A stretch of 64,000 bases of DNA, from positions 1 through 64,000 of the forward strand of contig QJNS01000008.1 in the NCBI GenBank assembly GCA_004154925.1, in the 5' to 3' direction. The notes beneath the pieces are model-generated. The model was given only the letters and a program-made list of their open reading frames with translations, did not search any database and was not told the DNA's origin. This stretch comes from Monosporascus cannonballus. Lineage: Eukaryota > Ascomycota > Sordariomycetes > Xylariales. Below, piece after piece: positions 62,100 to 64,000 of this stretch (position 1 is its first letter; every line of letters begins with the position of its first letter). The translations under genes were made by a program, and so were the position numbers.

Positions 62100-64000
62100 A
62101 TTAATAAAAACTTTTTAATAAGTATTAAACGTTAATAAGATTTTTAATTGATTTTTAAGTATTTTCGGAATTGAGGTATCTTTTTATTTATTTAGGTATT
62201 TAAATACAACTATTTTATTTTTATATATCGAATATTTCCTGTATTTTATATATTTATTCGTTTTGCATTTTTATATTATTTTATACCGTATTTATTTTAA
62301 TTATATTTATTATTAATTTAAATAAAAAACATAAACGATTAAATAAAGTTTAACTCTTAATAAAGAATTTAATTAATAATTATTTTTTAAGATTTCTTTA
62401 GCGATTTTATATAGATTAATATATTTAAAATCGAATTCTTTCCTAGATTACTTTATTTAAATATTTTTAATAACGAAAAATATTATTTCCTTTTTTCAAA
62501 AATTAATTTCTTTAATTTTGCTTTTTGGTTATAATACTTAATTATTTAATTCCGTACGAATTATTGTTATATTTTTATTTTTTAATATAATTATTATAAT
62601 TATTTTAACGTAAAAACTATTTTAATATTAATTAAACCGTTATTAAGTATTTTTTATAAATTTTTAAAATAAAACCAAAATTTATATTTATTAATACGAT
62701 TTTAAGATTTTCACAATAATTAATATTTTAAATTAATTATATAATTAATAATTTTTACATATAATTATTTTCTTTTTAATTAATATAATATCATAAATAT
62801 ATTTTTAAGGTTTAATTTATTTATTTTATTTTTATATTTATTTATACGTTAAATACGTTAAATAATTTATAATTTAAACCGATTTAAATTATAAAACTTT
62901 CTTAAAACTTTAATACGAAAATTAAGCTTTTATTTAATAATGTTAATATTAATAATTCGTATATATTAAAAATATATTTATAAAAATATATATTAATTAT
63001 TCGGCGTTTATATTATTATAATATTGTAAAAAATAAGAAAATTCCATATATTAGTTAAGGATTATGAAAATATTATCATAATATATTTTTGTAATTAAAT
63101 GTTTAATAAAAAGAATTTATAAATAAAATTAAATATTATTAAATATTATAATTGTTTTAAAATTAATAATAATTATAATTTTCCGTAAAACTTATATTAT
63201 TAATTTTTTATTTTAACGTAAATATTATATTAATGGATAATATATTATAACGTTAAATTTGTTTTAAAAAAATATAAACGTTATAACCTTTTTAAGGTTT
63301 TATTAATCCTTAAATATGTATATAATTAATATTCGTATAGCTTTCGTATTAAATCCTTTTAATGTTTTTAAAAATTTATACTTTATTCGTTTTTTAGTTT
63401 TTTAAAAAATTATTAATATATTATTAAATGCTTTAGATATATATTTGAAAGTATTGCCCATATTATTACAATTTGTTATAAACGTAAATATTTTTTAATA
63501 ATAATATCGAAAATTATATAATTATATTTAAAAATCTTTTTTTGAAAATGTCATTTTTTACTTAAAATATTTATTTTACCGTTTTCAGATTCTTTTTATA
63601 AATAATAACGAAAACGAAATTTATTAATTTTTTTACGTATTTTAGTTATAGTTTTATAAATTTCTGAATCGTAATATATGAGATAAGAATTTAATAATCC
63701 GTATAAATCTTAATTTAATTTAAATTTCGTTTTAAAATATACCCAAATTTTCCAAATCCTATAATAATAGCTATATGTTTTTTATTTGGAATACCGTAAT
63801 TAAATTCGGTTTTCTTTTATTTTATACGAAAAAAACGTAATAAGGTATAATTTCCTTTAATTATTTTATTATCCGATTATTATATATAATATATAATCTG
63901 AAATATGAATTTTTAATTTAACAAAACGGTTTAAATTATATATAATTAATATTAATTTATTAATAATTATATATTGAATATCTTCAAATATTTCATTTAT
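62100..64000 (-). pseudogene. Element J pol remnant (partial)
   Basis: Chromodomain near 62100-62270, integrase near 62270-63480, RNase H from about 63530 to the window edge. Densely mutated. RT and gag lie beyond the window. Confidence 0.75.

Larger units (their letters stand above)
61108..64000 (-). mobile_element. Element J: chromovirus continuing past window end
   Basis: The 3' LTR is at 61108-61479, followed leftward in coding sense by the antisense frame, chromodomain, integrase and RNase H. CTTAT at 61103-61107 is the presumed left TSD. It is inserted in the 3' region of H. Confidence 0.85.

Noticed and set aside
42..64000. AT-rich region as a centromere
   Set aside because: The telomere position and traceable nested retroelements explain the composition. 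A CDEI-like motif alone is not evidence.
1..64000. tRNA, rRNA or CRISPR features
   Set aside because: None was recognised on either strand. Repeats present are telomeric, LTR or minisatellite.

Overview
The window looks like the left end of a filamentous ascomycete (Pezizomycotina) chromosome. It opens with CCCTAA telomere repeats. Almost everything else is extremely AT-rich repeat DNA showing the mark of repeat-induced point mutation (RIP): CA and TG are depleted in favour of TA while CG persists, Gln codons have become stops, and Cys codons have become Tyr. The one apparently intact gene has short spliceosomal introns with CTGAC/CTAAT-type branch points. The species cannot be named from the sequence.

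Layout. (1) 18-41: four telomere repeats abut, at an AACC microhomology, the gag of a truncated Ty3/gypsy chromovirus (A). (2) 42-16055: a stack cut by the telomere. A (to 6499) lies in B (6500-12292), B lies in the minus-strand element C (12293-16055), and C lies in a Tc1/mariner transposase remnant (16056-16515). C also carries a 324-bp solo LTR. (3) 16520-19192: a GC-normal island with a triple 39-bp repeat, a promoter and an apparently complete four-exon cytochrome P450 gene of 534 codons. (4) 19193-26234: complete element D (minus). (5) 26442-40008: composite element E (minus), holding a 206-bp foreign solo LTR and complete element F (29315-35855, minus). (6) 40009-41147: a DNA-transposon tail and unassignable AT-rich DNA. 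(7) 41148-61107: element H (plus), holding complete G (42362-49048, minus), a 420-bp foreign solo LTR (50548-50967) and complete I (51633-58138, plus). (8) 61108-64000: element J (minus), running off the window.

All ten large elements belong to one family with gag, protease, RT, RNase H, integrase, GPY/F and chromodomain. None is coding-competent. Insertion edges were placed by matching 5-bp target-site duplications (TSDs): CTTTA, TTATA, ATACA, CGTTA, GATTT, and GTATA/ATATA.

The most unusual feature is a further reading frame, antisense to gag-pol, between the chromodomain and the 3' LTR. In seven copies it keeps the spacing C-x2-C-x6-C-x8-C-x2-C-x6-C of a fungal Zn(II)2Cys6 cluster, with most cysteines read as tyrosine through RIP. 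A basic coiled coil follows. In several copies the frame runs into the LTR. Every LTR examined carries a TCACGTGA palindrome, or its exact RIP derivative, 55-78 bp from its U3 edge, although the U3 sequences otherwise differ. This suggests an LTR-driven antisense regulatory gene. Separately, the P450 promoter carries three TCGG-N6-CCGA palindromes, a classical Zn2Cys6-dimer target.
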